Shown: positions 16,941 to 25,404, numbered from the stretch's first letter. The stretch is DNA of 64,000 nt from Chloroherpetonaceae bacterium (GCA_033763895.1 JANRJQ010000004.1:1-64000); one strand, 5' to 3'. Notes: generated by a model not told the origin, from the letters alone. Translations and numbers: made by a program.

Positions 16941-19682
16941 ATGCGCAATTCATATAAGCTTGGCCTTTTTATCTTCATCATCCTCACTTTGACTTGCACC
17001 ATTTTCGCGCAAAGTGTTGTTATTAATAAAGTTTTTTATACCAATACAGCTAATGGTACAGGTGATGCCGTCGAACTCTTGGTTATTCAGAACAATTTGG
17101 ATATGAGAGGCATGATCATTAAAGATTATTCTTCGAATATGGCTAATGACGGTGGAGGAAAATTGATTTTCAATAACAACCCCGTATGGCAAAGTGTCCC
17201 TTCAGGAACTTTAATTATACTTCGAGCAAATTCAAATACAGCCGCCGATATCACAAGTTCCGATTACAGTTTAGATATTGGTCTTACCAATACGACCTAT
17301 TTTACAAATGATGGCGGAACAGCAACCTTTGACCTTTCCACAAACGATTTTGTACAAATTAAATCTTCAGGCAGCCCAACGGCCGGCGTAACAGGAAATA
17401 TTCATTCTTATGCTTTTGGAACCGCAGGGGCACAATTTACGAGCGTTACCGGGCCAAAATTAATTTCTTCTGCTGTGAGCAATTCCAATCCCTTTTCCGT
17501 TGCCACAAATCCCACTCAGTCGCTTGCCGATTTTAATGGGTCAAGCGCCGTCGTTGGAACAGGCTACACACTTGGGCAAGGCAACAATGCGAATAACACG
17601 GCTTATATCAATTCACTGCGAATAGACAACGGGGCTCGGCTTCGCGTGCGTGTCGCAAGCACGGAAGTTAATCCCAACGGCACTTACTCATTTGTTCCAC
17701 AAAACATTGGGCAAACCCTTCAAGCCACAATACAAGTTCGAAATACCGGATTTGATACACTCATTGTTTCATCAATCACGAATTCCAACACAACCGCTTT
17801 TTCAATTACCAAGACCTCGCTCGAGAAAATCGCCACGGGCTCAAGCGATAGCCTCGTGATTTCTTTTACGCCTACCGATAGTTCTCTCTTTCAAACGGTA
17901 GTGACCTTTTCAAGCAACGACAGCACAAATCAAAATTTTATTCTCAATGTTCAAGGCCAAATTTCAGCAATAAGACCTATCTCTTCACTTGCCGGATTGC
18001 CTTTAGGAACTGTTGTCACCATTGCAGGAAGAGTGACCGACGGCGGCAAACCCAGCAGCCCGGTCTATTTTCAAGATGGAACAGGCGGTTATGTCGCGTT
18101 TGAAACCCCGCTCAACACGCAATCTGCAGTTGGCGATTCATTAATTATCACAGGCCCAATTTCTGAATTCACCGGTGGCGGAGCGGCTGGTTCAGGTCTC
18201 CGACAAATATCCGGTGCTGGCATCACCTTTCAACTAATCAAAGACAATCCCCGTTTTATTGAACCAAAAACAGTAACAACCGCCCAAATTTCAGATGCCA
18301 TCACAGGCCAATTGGTTCGAATTCAGAATGGTACACTTTATGACCAAAACAACGTAAACATCTTTAATGGATCTTTCGGCGGTAATGCCAATTATACACT
18401 TAGAGATGCCTCAGGCAGTGTCGTTATTCGAATCAGCAATCAAACCAATTTGGTGAATGCCCCCACACCGGCGTGGCCAACGGATGTGATTGGAGTTGTT
18501 GGACGATTCAACAATGTTCTTCAAGTTCTTCCGCGTTCAACGGCTGATTTGGGAGTTGTTCCATTTGTAATTCCAAGAGAATCTCTTTCTCGCACCCAGA
18601 CTTTTGAAATCGTCACTTGGAACTTAAAATGGTTTGGGGTTCCCGCTCAAAGCGGCTACACCGATGGCGCTTTGCAAATCGCGAATGCGGCACGCGTGAT
18701 TCGAACCATCGATGCCGATGTTTACGCCTTGCAGGAAATCAGTGAAGCAGGCGCTTTTAATACGCTTCTTGATTCCGTCAGGTCGGCAGGCTATCGTGGC
18801 TTTATCGCCCCCATTTCACAACAACAAAAAACAGCCTATATATTCAAATCATCAACCATTGATTCAGTAAGTGCCGCTTTCACTTTTTCGACCGGCGATT
18901 GGGCAACCGGCCGTTGGCCCTATGAATTTACTTTCGATTATAATTTTGGTGGTTCAAAGTATCGTGTCAGAGCCGTCAATATTCATGCCAAAGCTTTAGA
19001 CGACGGCGATTCTTATGCCCGACGCGTTACGGATTATCAGCAACTCAAAAGTTGGGCAGATGCCAACCGCGCTTCTGATAATTTGATTATTCTCGGTGAC
19101 TATAACGATGAGATCCCGACATCCACATTCAATCAAAGCAATTCGCCTTTCCTAAACTTCTTCAACGACTCTGCGAACTATAGAATCGTAACCCGATTTT
19201 TGAGTGACCGCGGATTGAAGTCTTACAGCAGCCGCAGTTTCCTTGACCACATTACCATCACCAACGAACTCTTCTCACTTCATCTTGATAGCACTCAGCG
19301 TGTTGAGAATACCAACTATGTGGGCAATTATCTCTCGACTACAAGCGACCACTATCCTGTATGGACACGCTTTCAATTTGCCGCGCCACTCTCAGCGAAA
19401 AATGACGCTCTAAGTCCGCGCCAATTCGAACTCGCGCAAAATTATCCGAATCCGTTCAACCCAACCACCACCATCCGATATCAATTGCCTGAAGCAAGCG
19501 CAGTTCGCTTAACCATCTATGATGTGCTCGGCCGCGAAGTGGCAACACTTGTCAACGGCCGCCAAAATGCAGGAACTTACCGTGTTCCTTTTAACGCATC
19601 AGGCCTTTCGAGCGGAGTTTACTTCTATAAACTCACTGCAGGAAATTTCACCGGAAGCAAGAAAATGATTTTGGTGAAGTAA
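16941..19682 (+). CDS. T9SS-exported protein with lamin-tail, OB-fold and endonuclease/exonuclease/phosphatase domains
   Basis: This is a secreted protein of 913 residues. Order: signal peptide ending near AQS (24); a lamin-tail-like domain (25-200) opening with VVINKVFYTN; an Ig-like/ASPM-type domain (about 215-335) with the NTGFDTLIVSSI pattern; an OB-fold-like domain (about 340-460); an endonuclease/exonuclease/phosphatase domain (about 550-815) with TWNLKWFG, the ALQEIS glutamate, ILGDYND and the terminal SDHYP motif; and a T9SS type A sorting domain (about 830-913) with NYPNPFNPTT and the SSGVYFYKL ending. The metal and catalytic residues of the EEP fold are kept. Family knowledge says EEP proteins hydrolyse nucleic acid or phosphate esters; extracellular DNA degradation is the likely role. 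Confidence 0.88.
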   Translation: MRNSYKLGLFIFIILTLTCTIFAQSVVINKVFYTNTANGTGDAVELLVIQNNLDMRGMIIKDYSSNMANDGGGKLIFNNNPVWQSVPSGTLIILRANSNTAADITSSDYSLDIGLTNTTYFTNDGGTATFDLSTNDFVQIKSSGSPTAGVTGNIHSYAFGTAGAQFTSVTGPKLISSAVSNSNPFSVATNPTQSLADFNGSSAVVGTGYTLGQGNNANNTAYINSLRIDNGARLRVRVASTEVNPNGTYSFVPQNIGQTLQATIQVRNTGFDTLIVSSITNSNTTAFSITKTSLEKIATGSSDSLVISFTPTDSSLFQTVVTFSSNDSTNQNFILNVQGQISAIRPISSLAGLPLGTVVTIAGRVTDGGKPSSPVYFQDGTGGYVAFETPLNTQSAVGDSLIITGPISEFTGGGAAGSGLRQISGAGITFQLIKDNPRFIEPKTVTTAQISDAITGQLVRIQNGTLYDQNNVNIFNGSFGGNANYTLRDASGSVVIRISNQTNLVNAPTPAWPTDVIGVVGRFNNVLQVLPRSTADLGVVPFVIPRESLSRTQTFEIVTWNLKWFGVPAQSGYTDGALQIANAARVIRTIDADVYALQEISEAGAFNTLLDSVRSAGYRGFIAPISQQQKTAYIFKSSTIDSVSAAFTFSTGDWATGRWPYEFTFDYNFGGSKYRVRAVNIHAKALDDGDSYARRVTDYQQLKSWADANRASDNLIILGDYNDEIPTSTFNQSNSPFLNFFNDSANYRIVTRFLSDRGLKSYSSRSFLDHITITNELFSLHLDSTQRVENTNYVGNYLSTTSDHYPVWTRFQFAAPLSAKNDALSPRQFELAQNYPNPFNPTTTIRYQLPEASAVRLTIYDVLGREVATLVNGRQNAGTYRVPFNASGLSSGVYFYKLTAGNFTGSKKMILVK

Positions 19683-19710
19683 GAGCGAAACTCGATAATT
19701 ATTATGATGA

Positions 19711-19737
19711 AAGGCGCTTTCGGGCGCCTTTTTTTAA
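19711..19737. terminator. Bidirectional terminator between convergent genes
   Basis: The stem aaggcgc (19712-19718) pairs with gcgcctt (19725-19731) and a T run follows on the + strand. It ends the T9SS protein gene and, read in reverse, could also end the symporter gene whose stop is at 19738. Confidence 0.75.
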
Positions 19738-21210
19738 TTACTTTCTTGATTGGGTTTTGAAGGCTACGAAGTTCCATAGATATGTGGTAAAAACGGTCGT
19801 TGCGGATCCAATCACGGTATAAGTTGTCCAAGCAAGTGGGGTAAATTTGATGATATAAATCATCACGAGAATTGATGCCGCGAATCCGATTGCGACGGAA
19901 ATACTTGAAAACCGCTTTTTCATGACTGCCAATAAAAAAAGCCCCAAAAGCCCGCCGTAAGTAAAAGAGGCAATTGAAAGCGCCACTTCAACAACTGACT
20001 GTTGCATTCCAAGAAATGAAATGGCGGAAAGCGTAAGAATTGCTGTCCATATCAAACTCACCTTTTTCGATAAAGAAAGTTTTTCAGCTTCCGACTTCGT
20101 GCTTCCCCACTTGCTATTGGCATAAAGATCATACACAGTAGAACTTGAAATGGCGCTGATTGATCCTGAAAGGGTGGACATCGCCGCAGCCAAAAGCCCA
20201 GCAATAATAAGCCCCGCAAACCCGCTTGGCACATATTCAATGATAAACTTAGGGAAGATTTCATCGGTGCGAATCGTCAGATTGCCATAGAAGGCATAAA
20301 GGAGAGAGCCAATGAAAAGAAAGAGAGCAAATTGAACGGCAACCATAACACCGCTTGCAATCAAGGCTTTGCGGCTTTCGCTCAGCGTTCCCGTTGTAAA
20401 AAGCCGTTGAACAATAATGTAATCAGTGCCGTGCGAAGCCATCGCAAAAATTCCCCCGCCAATGAACGCTGAAAAAAAGTTATAGGGTGAAGTGAAAATG
20501 GAATTGAGTGAGAAATCGAAAATTGAAAACTTCCCCGCTTCATTGAGCAAATGAAGCGATTCCGTGGGGTTCGGGATTTTTTCGAAAAGAATCACAATCG
20601 CAACTGCGGCGCCAAGGAGGTAAATCACGAGTTGAATGATATCTGTCCAAATCACAGCACGAATTCCTCCCAACACGACATAGAAGAGTGTTACAAGCGC
20701 AGAAATGAGAATCGAGGCGATATAAATTTCTGAATCTGAAATGCCTTCAAAGAGTTTGTAACCTCTAAAAATCAGCGCGAGTGGAATCGCCGTGACAAAA
20801 AGCCTGACGCCGTCGGCAAACAAACGTGTAATAATGAAGGTTACAGCAGAGAGTTTTCGAACATCGACCCCAAAACGCTTTTCAATGAGGGCATAAGCGG
20901 TTGTTAATTCACCTTCAAAATATTTCGGCAAAAAGAGATATGACACTGCCACTCTACCCACGATGTATCCAAAAGCAAGTTGAAGGAAACTCCAATAGCC
21001 TTTGAAAGCAATACCCGGCACAGAGATGAAGGTAACGGCTGAAGTTTCAGTCGCCACAATGGCCATCGCGACTTTCAGCCACGAAATCTTTTCTTCCGAA
21101 AGGAAATAATCTTTTGCCGAGCGCTGCGCGCCACCCATCCAATAACCAAACACCGCGACACCGCCCAAGTACAGAAAAAGCACAAGCCAATCTAAGCCGG
21201 TAAATTGCAT
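19738..21210 (-). CDS. Sodium/solute symporter (SSS family)
   Basis: This is an inner-membrane Na+-coupled symporter of 490 residues with about 13 hydrophobic helices (LeuT fold). The start at the ATG 21210 (MQFTGLDWLV) is chosen because the frame is open to 21426 only by chance: that upstream part is Lys/Arg-rich and lies out of frame inside the STAS gene. The ATETSAVTFISVPGIAFKG motif in helix 2 and GGIRAVIWTDIIQ in helix 5 are typical of the SSS family. Substrate cannot be told; relatives move sugars, amino acids, vitamins or sialic acid. It follows the STAS gene on the same strand by 43 nt, so the two may be one operon. Confidence 0.88.
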   Translation of the reverse strand: MQFTGLDWLVLFLYLGGVAVFGYWMGGAQRSAKDYFLSEEKISWLKVAMAIVATETSAVTFISVPGIAFKGYWSFLQLAFGYIVGRVAVSYLFLPKYFEGELTTAYALIEKRFGVDVRKLSAVTFIITRLFADGVRLFVTAIPLALIFRGYKLFEGISDSEIYIASILISALVTLFYVVLGGIRAVIWTDIIQLVIYLLGAAVAIVILFEKIPNPTESLHLLNEAGKFSIFDFSLNSIFTSPYNFFSAFIGGGIFAMASHGTDYIIVQRLFTTGTLSESRKALIASGVMVAVQFALFLFIGSLLYAFYGNLTIRTDEIFPKFIIEYVPSGFAGLIIAGLLAAAMSTLSGSISAISSSTVYDLYANSKWGSTKSEAEKLSLSKKVSLIWTAILTLSAISFLGMQQSVVEVALSIASFTYGGLLGLFLLAVMKKRFSSISVAIGFAASILVMIYIIKFTPLAWTTYTVIGSATTVFTTYLWNFVAFKTQSRK

Positions 21211-21253
21211 ATTGATTCTTCTTGTTAATTGGAAATATGGGGGAAGGGATTCG

Positions 21254-21901
21254 TTATTTCTTTTTTGCTTTTGAAGCCGCTTTTTTTGGTGCTTTTTCTT
21301 TTTCAGCTTTTGCACCTTTTGCAGCCTTTGCGGGCTTCTTTCCTTTTTTCTTTCCACGCTTGGGCGAATCCTCGTCATCATCAGGGAATTCCGGAACCTC
21401 GACATCGTCAGCAACAGGAAGGGCATCTAAATCATCTCCGGCAAGGGCATCGTCCGGCAATTCCGGTAAACCTTCCAAAGTATCTTCTTCATCCTCAACC
21501 ACGACAGTTGATTTTTTTCTACCGCGAGTTTTTGGAATCGGATTGTCATCTTCGTCCACCGTTTCGATGTTGTTTAGAACTTCTTGAATGGAGTTGAAGA
21601 TATAAAGCTGCTTATCCAAATTGGTCATGTGCAAAAGATCATGCACGCGTTGACGAATGCCAATCAGTGCCGCAAATCCATCGTGCGAAATGGTTTGGCG
21701 GTGCGCCACCAAAAGCGCCCCGATTCCACTTGAATCGATGGCATCCACTTGTGCAAGATCGATGACGAGATAGGGGTGCATCCCGGTTTCGACGAGAGCA
21801 AGAATCTCAGTCTTAAATTCAATGTGATTGGTGGTATCTAACCGCTTTTCAAGAAGCTTGAAAATCGTAAGGTCCTTTTTGGTGTCTAATGAAAATTTCA
21901 T
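21254..21901 (-). CDS. STAS-domain anti-sigma-factor-antagonist-like protein with charged C-terminal tail
   Basis: Residues 1-112 form a STAS domain like SpoIIAA/RsbV, with the phosphorylatable DSSGIG motif at 56-61 (Ser57 or Ser58). Partner-switching proteins of this kind bind an anti-sigma kinase when dephosphorylated. Residues 113-180 are a very acidic linker containing a basic KTRGRKK patch (124-130). Residues 181-215 are almost entirely Lys, Ala and Gly, like histone H1 or bacterial histone-like tails. STAS proteins are normally about 110 residues, so the tail doubles the length. The tail may bind DNA, RNA or a membrane; this is inference. miaA ends 9 nt upstream and a symporter follows. 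Confidence 0.85.
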   Translation of the reverse strand: MKFSLDTKKDLTIFKLLEKRLDTTNHIEFKTEILALVETGMHPYLVIDLAQVDAIDSSGIGALLVAHRQTISHDGFAALIGIRQRVHDLLHMTNLDKQLYIFNSIQEVLNNIETVDEDDNPIPKTRGRKKSTVVVEDEEDTLEGLPELPDDALAGDDLDALPVADDVEVPEFPDDDEDSPKRGKKKGKKPAKAAKGAKAEKEKAPKKAASKAKKK

Positions 21902-21910
21902 TGTCGTAGG

Positions 21911-22903
21911 TTAATTGCTTACCGAAAAATTCGAAAGCTTTGTAAGACTTCCTGTTGAAAATATAGAAGAAACTTTTGTAACTGCAAGCATTCGTTCAGA
22001 TATCGGTTGCGCTGCATCAATCCTTGTGAATTCAAATTGGTTTCTGAAATAAGTCTCTTGCCGCTTGGCATAGTTTCTTGTATGCTGCTTCATCAGCATT
22101 ACTGCTTCCTCTTTTGAAAACGCTTCTCTAAAAAAGGAAAAAAATTCCTTATAGCCTACTGTTTCAAGTGCAGAGATTGAACTTTCATACCCGAATTGGT
22201 CGAATATTTTTTTTGCTTCCGCCTCAAAACCATTTTCAAGCATTTCATCAATTCGCAAATCGATTTTACGGTAAAGTTCCGATCGCACCAAAGAAAGCAA
22301 ATAAACATCAAAGCCGTAAGGGGAGATGAAGAACTTTTTTTTTGCTAATTCTGAAAAAGAAGTGCCGGTTTGAATCACCACTTCCAAACTGCGAATCACT
22401 CGATGTGGATTGCTGGGGTCAATTGATGCTGCACGCTGCGGGTCTTTTTCTTTCAATTCTTCATAAAGCGATGCCAAACTGCTCGAAGCCAAGCGCCGTT
22501 GAAGCTTTTCTCTTAACTCAAGGTCTGGCTTCGGAAATTCTGAAAACCCATTTATCAGGGCCTTGAGATAAAGTGTCGAACCCCCCGCGACAATGGGTAT
22601 TTTGCCGCGCTGAATACAATCTTGAATTCTCTCCCAAGCCTCTTGCGCAAAGGTCGCGGCATCGTAGGGTTCGGGAAGGGTACGCTCGTTAATGAAGTGA
22701 TGGGTGATGGTTTTGAGCATTTCGTTACTTGGTTTACCGGAGCCGATAGTGAGTTCACGGTATATCTGTCGTGAATCGGCACTGATAACTTCGCCCCCAA
22801 ATTCAACCGCCAAATGATATGCCAAATCCGTTTTTCCCGAAGCTGTGGGGCCGAGAAGAACTGGTATTTTTAGCTGATGCTTATATTCTAATTGTTGAGT
22901 CAA
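21911..22903 (-). CDS. miaA: tRNA dimethylallyltransferase
   Basis: This enzyme (330 residues) transfers dimethylallyl from DMAPP to the N6 of A37 in tRNAs that read codons starting with U. The N-terminal P-loop GPTASGKTDLA (18-28), the EVISADSRQIYREL motif (about 35-48) and the VAGGSTLYLKAL motif (about 105-116) are diagnostic. The length is within the usual 300-330. The stop lies 9 nt before the STAS gene, so the two are likely co-transcribed. About 324 nt without a gene lie upstream, before the divergently oriented esterase gene. Confidence 0.95.
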   Translation of the reverse strand: MTQQLEYKHQLKIPVLLGPTASGKTDLAYHLAVEFGGEVISADSRQIYRELTIGSGKPSNEMLKTITHHFINERTLPEPYDAATFAQEAWERIQDCIQRGKIPIVAGGSTLYLKALINGFSEFPKPDLELREKLQRRLASSSLASLYEELKEKDPQRAASIDPSNPHRVIRSLEVVIQTGTSFSELAKKKFFISPYGFDVYLLSLVRSELYRKIDLRIDEMLENGFEAEAKKIFDQFGYESSISALETVGYKEFFSFFREAFSKEEAVMLMKQHTRNYAKRQETYFRNQFEFTRIDAAQPISERMLAVTKVSSIFSTGSLTKLSNFSVSN

Positions 22904-23045
22904 GGTGTTTTTTTGGAATTGATTGTATCAAAATAATAACGCATCACTCATTTTTTTTCTTCTTTGTTTGAGATTCTTCACATCTCAATCAAGATTTTTA
23001 TTTGTTTCAATATTCATCATAAAAAAAGTAAAAGTCATTTGCTCA

Positions 23046-23068
23046 AGAAAAGAAGCAACTTCTTTTCT
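23046..23068. repeat. Perfect 10-bp inverted repeat in the miaA-esterase intergenic region
   Basis: agaaaagaag at 23046-23055 and its exact complement cttcttttct at 23059-23068 flank a 3-nt loop. It is an RNA hairpin or a repressor-binding palindrome. It lacks a strict T run, so terminator function is uncertain. It lies 143 nt upstream of miaA and 160 nt upstream of the esterase. Confidence 0.5.
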
Positions 23069-23183
23069 TTCCTAATTCGCGATCAACTATAAAATTCATT
23101 TTTGTTGATGCAATCTTATTGCCTTTCCCAAAATTAATGCGTATCTACTTCTTGAGTTATCGGCGGTGAATCTTTTATGACAA

Positions 23184-23191
23184 TATTTTTG
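23184..23191 (+). promoter_or_regulatory. Candidate -7 element (TAnnTTTG) for the esterase gene
   Basis: TATTTTTG matches the Bacteroidota -7 consensus and the start codon at 23228 lies 36 nt downstream, the same spacing as at the deoxynucleoside kinase. No clear TTTG -33 box at standard spacing was seen. Confidence 0.25.
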
Positions 23192-23227
23192 CGCTTTCAC
23201 GATTTCTCTTCAAGCATGTAACAGTTT

Positions 23228-24346
23228 ATGCCCGATTTCTGTGGAGTTAAAGGAAAACTTCGGTTTTTTAACAGCTGTTTCTTCCGGGCGACATTTCTCA
23301 TTCTATTCATGTCCACTTTTATTTTTGACTTTTACCATCGACTTCAAGCCAAAGAACATTCAGCCCGGCCAATCACTTCGACTGTCCTTTCCCTTCATAC
23401 ATCCTCTAAAACAAACAGCCGTGTTGAACTTCGCGAATTTTATTCACCCGCTTTAGGCATAAAAAAGCAATTTCACATTTACCTTCCGCCCAACTACGAT
23501 TCAGATACTGCCCGATACCCTGTGGTGTACCTTTTTCGTGGCCATAACCGTGAATGGTTTAACCCAAGCGAAGACCCAAGCCGCAATGGCCGAACCGTTC
23601 AAGATGTTATGGATTCACTCATTGCTGAAGGCCGCGTTGGTACAATGATCTTGGTTGGCCCTAGCACCGCAAGCGATGATAATTCCACGCCCTGCCTTGG
23701 CGTCAATATGCTTCGCCCCGATTTAGGAACCGGCGGTGGAATCGGAACCGGAAAATTTGAGGATTATTTGATCAAGGATTTAATTCCTCACATCGATTCA
23801 ACCTTTCGAACTTTGGCGAACCGGGAGTCGCGCGGGGTGGACGGATTTTCATTAGGCGGTTACACAGCCATTATGCTCGCGGTGAAACATCCGGAGCTTT
23901 TTTCATCAGCCGGCAGTTACGATGGCACGCACATGTGGCGGAATTTTCACGATACACGCAAAACCACCGCGCAGCCTAACGATTTTACTTGGTGTGAAGT
24001 GGGCTTCTTCAATGCAGCTTTTGGCGTTGCCCCACGAAAAAAACGAGAAATTCTTTCGGTTATGAAAAAATATAACCCTCTTAATATTTTAGCTTCATCG
24101 AAAAAGAAGCACCTTGAGAAAATCAAAGCGATAAAATTTCATATTCTTTCAGGAGCTTATGATGGCGACCTCGGTAACATCGAACGCGCCGAGCACCTCA
24201 TCTTGCATCTGGCGGAGTTTGGCATTTTCAATAGCTTTACCGATGTCCGCTTAACCCCAACTGCCTTGCACGATTGGTATCACTGCAATCTCTATGCAGA
24301 GAAAGTTTTACCGAAACATTGGCAGACGTTTCAGAGCGGGAGATAA
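23228..24346 (+). CDS. Exported esterase of the alpha/beta-hydrolase (esterase D/Fes-like) family
   Basis: This is a predicted exported or membrane-anchored esterase of 372 residues. A hydrophobic signal segment spans residues 18-36. The domain begins near 70 with FYSPALGIKKQFHIYLPPNYD, typical of the esterase PF00756 family. The nucleophile is Ser208 in GFSLGGY. The acid is probably the Asp in SGAYDGD near residue 311, and the base is one of the histidines in ALHDWYH near 351. Substrates in the family include siderophore esters, feruloyl esters and S-formylglutathione; none can be chosen. A decayed copy of its 3' end lies 823 nt downstream beyond a toxin-antitoxin pair. Confidence 0.82.
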   Translation: MPDFCGVKGKLRFFNSCFFRATFLILFMSTFIFDFYHRLQAKEHSARPITSTVLSLHTSSKTNSRVELREFYSPALGIKKQFHIYLPPNYDSDTARYPVVYLFRGHNREWFNPSEDPSRNGRTVQDVMDSLIAEGRVGTMILVGPSTASDDNSTPCLGVNMLRPDLGTGGGIGTGKFEDYLIKDLIPHIDSTFRTLANRESRGVDGFSLGGYTAIMLAVKHPELFSSAGSYDGTHMWRNFHDTRKTTAQPNDFTWCEVGFFNAAFGVAPRKKREILSVMKKYNPLNILASSKKKHLEKIKAIKFHILSGAYDGDLGNIERAEHLILHLAEFGIFNSFTDVRLTPTALHDWYHCNLYAEKVLPKHWQTFQSGR

Positions 24347-24364
24347 TTAAGGAAGTTGGAGAGT

Positions 24365-24787
24365 TTATTTACGCAGTATGGAAAATCCAGCTTGTTCAAA
24401 GTCAGCATCAACAACTAAAGCCTCTTGAATCCCTCGTTCTTTCATAACGACGAATGAAATGCAATCGCACAGACTCGATTTCTTGTCTTTTCTTTCTGAA
24501 AATAGAGTTAACCCATTCAAAAATAACTCTTTAGAGATTTCAATGATTTCTATATCACTTGAGTTTTCAAATGATGAAATGACTTGCGCTGCTGCCAACC
24601 GATAAAGTGGTTTTGAAAGTCTTGCGCCGAGTTCTAATAAAACTGCTCTTGTAGTCAGAAAGCGACTTTGCTTCAGCTTTAACTCTCGATTCATTACTTG
24701 ACTTTGAGCGAGTGCTTTACTGTGATAACTATCGTTTTCAGAAATTAACGCGATGAGAAATCCAGAATCAATAAATACGGTTTTCAT
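24365..24787 (-). CDS. PIN-domain toxin (VapC-like) of a type II toxin-antitoxin pair
   Basis: This is a putative endoribonuclease of 140 residues. The PIN domain acidic residues are present in order: Asp7 in FIDSGFL, Glu52 in LLELGARL, Asp108 in SLCDCISF, and an Asp in VVDADF near 127. Known PIN toxins cleave tRNA or rRNA and are held inactive by their antitoxin. The start overlaps the antitoxin stop by 4 nt (ATGA), which is translational coupling usual for such pairs. The pair lies between an intact esterase gene and a degenerate copy of that gene's 3' end, indicating insertion or local duplication. Confidence 0.82.
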   Translation of the reverse strand: MKTVFIDSGFLIALISENDSYHSKALAQSQVMNRELKLKQSRFLTTRAVLLELGARLSKPLYRLAAAQVISSFENSSDIEIIEISKELFLNGLTLFSERKDKKSSLCDCISFVVMKERGIQEALVVDADFEQAGFSILRK

Positions 24788-25002
24788 TCGGTCTGTTCTT
24801 TTGGCTTATGCATCACCGAAAAATCATTTGGCAGACCTCTCAGCCTAATTTCTTCCAGTTGCTCAAAAATCGTTTGGGTTTGATTTGGTGCCGTTGATTC
24901 CTGAACCTTTATTTCTACGGGTGTACCGTCAGCTAAATCAGGAGTCTCAATTCGAATCGTGCCGTTACGAACCACAGCCCGATAGGTTTTGGTTGTAATC
25001 AT
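24784..25002 (-). CDS. Small antitoxin-like protein paired with the PIN toxin
   Basis: This is a protein of 72 residues. The first 30 residues (KTYRAVVRNGTIRI, then LADGTPVEIKV) form a swapped-hairpin-like beta pattern resembling AF2212/DUF104-type antitoxins of PIN toxins. The second half (IFEQLEEIRLRG onward) is probably the helix that wraps the toxin. Antitoxins of this kind also repress their own promoter. The assignment rests on size, fold pattern and the 4-nt overlap with the toxin gene rather than on a firm family match. Confidence 0.7.
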   Translation of the reverse strand: MITTKTYRAVVRNGTIRIETPDLADGTPVEIKVQESTAPNQTQTIFEQLEEIRLRGLPNDFSVMHKPKEQTE

Positions 25003-25072
25003 ATTTTATCTCAATTGTGTTAGAGCAAACTATTTTCACCGTTACTTTAATCGATAAATATAGTGCTAAGGC

Positions 25073-25172
25073 TTCTAACCCCAACCGCTTTAACGATAGG
25101 TATCACTATAATCTTTATGCTATAAAAGTGTTACCAATGAATAAGATGATGTTTCTGAGCGGGAGAGATTAA
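25073..25172 (+). pseudogene. Degenerate copy of the 3' end of the esterase gene
   Basis: This 100-nt stretch aligns by eye with 24250-24350, the end of the esterase gene; roughly three quarters of positions match, including runs such as ggtatcact and gagcggga. Allowing one frameshift, it still reads NDRYHYNLYAIKVLP...FLSGRD, against HDWYHCNLYAEKVLP...FQSGR in the intact protein. No upstream part of the gene is recognisable, apart from a weak similarity in the preceding 40 nt. It is a remnant of a duplicated or replaced esterase gene. Confidence 0.8.
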
Positions 25173-25203
25173 AGATTTTTTTGTGAGGAATCAGAGGGAT
25201 TTG

Positions 25204-25277
25204 TAGGCTCTGAGGGATTCGAACCCCCGACCTTCTCGGTGTAAACGAGACGCTCTAACCAGCTGAGCTAAAAGCCC
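25204..25277 (-). tRNA. tRNA-Val (anticodon UAC)
   Basis: Read on the minus strand, the 74-nt sequence folds as a full cloverleaf. The acceptor stem begins GGGCUUU and pairs with AGAGCCU (first pair G-U). The D arm is AGCUCAGCUGGUUAGAGC. The anticodon stem CUCG/CGAG holds the loop UUUACAC with anticodon UAC. The T arm has GGGGG-UUCGAAU-CCCUC. The discriminator is A. The 3' CCA is not encoded. It decodes GUA and related valine codons. Confidence 0.97.
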
Positions 25278-25404
25278 ATTGTGATTTAAACACGGGATGC
25301 AAAAGTAAAGGTTTCTTTGGAATTATCAAACTAACTCTTACAAAAACTATCACGCCATTCTTCATTTTTTTTAGTTGGGCCATTATCCTCATTGAAATGC
25401 GTGC

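Larger units (their letters stand above)
22904..23227. other. Gene-free 324-nt divergent region between miaA and the esterase
   Basis: The stretch is AT-rich and has no convincing reading frame. It contains a perfect 10-bp inverted repeat with 3-nt loop at 23046-23068 (agaaaagaag / cttcttttct) and a TAnnTTTG-like octamer at 23184-23191. It presumably carries the promoters for both flanking genes. Nothing else is recognisable. Confidence 0.5.

Noticed and set aside
21211-21426. 72-residue Lys/Arg-rich N-terminal extension of the sodium/solute symporter
   Set aside because: It overlaps the STAS gene out of frame; its basic composition is a product of that gene's lysine codons. The ATG at 21210 begins the true membrane protein.
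21222-21597. Two Phe/Ser- and Leu/His-rich open frames on the + strand
   Set aside because: They are antisense reflections of the acidic and Lys/Ala-rich tail of the STAS gene.
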